Below are positions 62,872 to 64,000 of a stretch of DNA of 64,000 bases, piece after piece. Every line of letters starts with the position of its first letter. Within the stretch, counting starts at the first letter, position 1. The notes beneath the pieces are model-generated. The model was not told the DNA's origin, did no database searches, and saw only the letters and a list, made by a program, of their open reading frames with translations. Source of the stretch: an uncultured Roseobacter sp. (GTDB lineage Bacteria; Pseudomonadota; Alphaproteobacteria; Rhodobacterales; Rhodobacteraceae); NCBI RefSeq assembly GCF_947496515.1, contig NZ_CANMDB010000006.1, positions 186,001-250,000 of the forward strand. Direction: 5' to 3'. A program made the position numbers and the translations under genes.

Positions 62872-63226
62872 GTGATCTATCCTCATAGCCGGAACAAAAA
62901 TGCCGCGCCACGGGCCGCAGGACCGCATACGGACACGTCCGCCTAGAAACTACCCCTCGCTCATTAATGACGTTTTGTACTACCGTACGTCCCGAAAAAG
63001 CAACGAATCTTCGGGAGTTGCAGGACGACGGTAAACGTGTTGCGCGGCCCGGGTCTGTGAAGTTCCTCACGCCTCGGTAGAAAAAAATATCCGTCGCACG
63101 ACGCAGATGTCAGGTTGCCAGCCCGGCACCCGATAATTTCCGATTAATTTCATCAACTATATTGCCTTCCCGGGCGAAATTGGTAATTGAGTAAAACCAT
63201 AAGGATTTCATCATAGGGAGACACCC
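62872..63226. other. Divergent promoter region of acetyltransferase and iron-binding protein genes
   Basis: 355 bp without a gene. It includes an inverted repeat TCCCGAA (62990-62996) and TTCGGGA (63010-63016), and an AT-rich stretch (63130-63200) before the iron-binding-protein gene where TTGCCT (63161-63166) and TAATTG (63183-63188) are a weak promoter candidate. I see no clear Irr, RirA or Fur box. Confidence 0.45.
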
Positions 63227-64000
63227 ATGACTGCCAGGACTTCATTCGTCACGCTCGCCGTCGCCGCGATCACCGCGACAAGCGCTTACGCCGAAGGCGA
63301 GTTGAACCTCTATTCCTCACGCCACTACGACACGGATGAGCGGCTCTATTCCGACTTCACCGAGGCCACTGGCATCACCATCAACCGGATCGAGGGCAAC
63401 GCGGACGAGTTGATCGCCCGCATGGAAGCCGAAGGCGCCAACTCGCCCGCGGACATCCTGCTGACCGTGGACACGTCGCGGCTGGAGCGGGCCAAGGATG
63501 CAGGCGTGTTGCAATCCATCGACAGCGCCGTGCTGGAAGAGCGCATCCCCGCCAACCTGCAGGACAGCGACAACCAGTGGTTCGGGTTTTCACAGCGGGC
63601 GCGGATCATCTTTTACGACAAGGCCGATGTGACCGAGCCGCCCGCGAACTACGTGGCGCTGGCCGATCCGGCCTACAAGGGCATGGTCTGCCACCGCTCG
63701 TCCTCCAACGTGTATAGCCAGACGCTGCTGGCTGCGGTGATCGAAAACCACGGAGAAGAGGCCGCCAAGGCGTGGGCGCAGGGTGTTGTGGATAACTTCG
63801 CACGCGAGCCCGAAGGTGGGGATACCGATCAGCTGCGCGGTCTGGTGTCGGGTCAATGCGACATCTCGATCTCGAACACCTATTATTTCGCCCGCGCGAT
63901 CCGCAAAGATGTGGACGGGCTGTCGTCTGATCTTGATAAAATCGGCTGGGTCTTCCCTGCGCAGGACGCCGAGGGTGCGCATATGAACCTCTCGGGCGGC
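63227..64000 (+). CDS. Fe(III) ABC transporter periplasmic binding protein (FbpA/FutA type), 5' part
   Basis: The first 258 codons are in the window; the 3' end is cut off. The N-terminus has a signal peptide (MTARTSFVTLAVAAITATSA, cleavage before EGELNLYSS). The mature part begins LNLYSSRHYDTDERLYSDF, where His and Tyr are typical iron ligands, and ISNTYYFARA carries the tandem Tyr pair that binds Fe(III) in FbpA/FutA proteins. ATAGGGAGA lies 7-14 bp before the ATG at 63227. The permease and ATPase genes are expected beyond the window. Confidence 0.93.
   Translation, partial: MTARTSFVTLAVAAITATSAYAEGELNLYSSRHYDTDERLYSDFTEATGITINRIEGNADELIARMEAEGANSPADILLTVDTSRLERAKDAGVLQSIDSAVLEERIPANLQDSDNQWFGFSQRARIIFYDKADVTEPPANYVALADPAYKGMVCHRSSSNVYSQTLLAAVIENHGEEAAKAWAQGVVDNFAREPEGGDTDQLRGLVSGQCDISISNTYYFARAIRKDVDGLSSDLDKIGWVFPAQDAEGAHMNLSGG

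Overview
The window reads as a chromosomal segment of a marine Roseobacter-group alphaproteobacterium (Rhodobacteraceae sensu lato). The evidence is high GC, dense operons with 4-14 bp start/stop overlaps, many periplasmic-binding-protein transporters, a secDF-ccm cluster laid out like Rhodobacter hel genes, an smo-type polyol operon and an alphaproteobacterial GAAC-N7-GAAC SOS box in front of imuA. No tRNA, rRNA, CRISPR array, insertion sequence or phage gene was recognised.

Layout. 1-6.0 kb (minus strand): recJ (cut by the window edge), glpX, hom, a small lipoprotein, serS and a secreted trypsin-like protease. 6.2-13.1 kb (plus): yajC-secD-secF, a TauE/SafE permease, an Mth938-fold protein of 117 aa and ccmA-B-C-D-G, linking Sec export with cytochrome c maturation. 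13.6-19.0 kb: a three-gene quaternary-amine (betaine/TMAO-like) ABC transporter, a ureohydrolase and a LysE exporter. 19.1-21.9 kb (minus): a secreted phytase-like esterase protein and an unusual aldo/keto reductase-RidA fusion. 22.1-28.2 kb (plus): a TIGR04076-like protein, a second aldo/keto reductase and a complete branched-chain-amino-acid-type (HAAT) ABC transporter, apparently one transcription unit diverging from the fusion gene. 28.2-34.6 kb: a GntR/FadR regulator and acetyltransferase divergent from a spermidine/putrescine-type ABC transporter ending in an Asp/Glu/hydantoin racemase.

35.2-37.4 kb (minus): a BLUF blue-light sensor overlapping a PAS-GGDEF-EAL protein, a likely light-to-c-di-GMP module. 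37.9-43.8 kb (plus): an SOS box and the imuA-imuB-dnaE2 mutagenesis cassette, with a folded inverted-repeat element between imuB and dnaE2. 44.5-48.8 kb: an RND efflux pair. 48.8-55.6 kb (minus): LacI regulator, sorbitol/mannitol ABC transporter smoEFGK and mtlK, with a promoter and candidate operator visible before smoE.

55.8-59.7 kb (plus) is the most unusual stretch: YcaO and TfuA overlap, followed by a cytoplasmic HEVGH/E-type metallopeptidase and a small protein ending in seven tandem VSGAR/ISGAR pentapeptides. It could be a peptide-modification system with its own protease, but the link between the two gene pairs is inferred from proximity alone. 60.5-62.9 kb (minus): a class III nucleotide cyclase-TPR protein overlapping an acetyltransferase. 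The window ends inside an iron-binding periplasmic protein gene. Several gene-poor gaps (34.65-35.2, 37.4-37.9, 43.8-44.5, 59.7-60.5 kb) hold no gene I can support.
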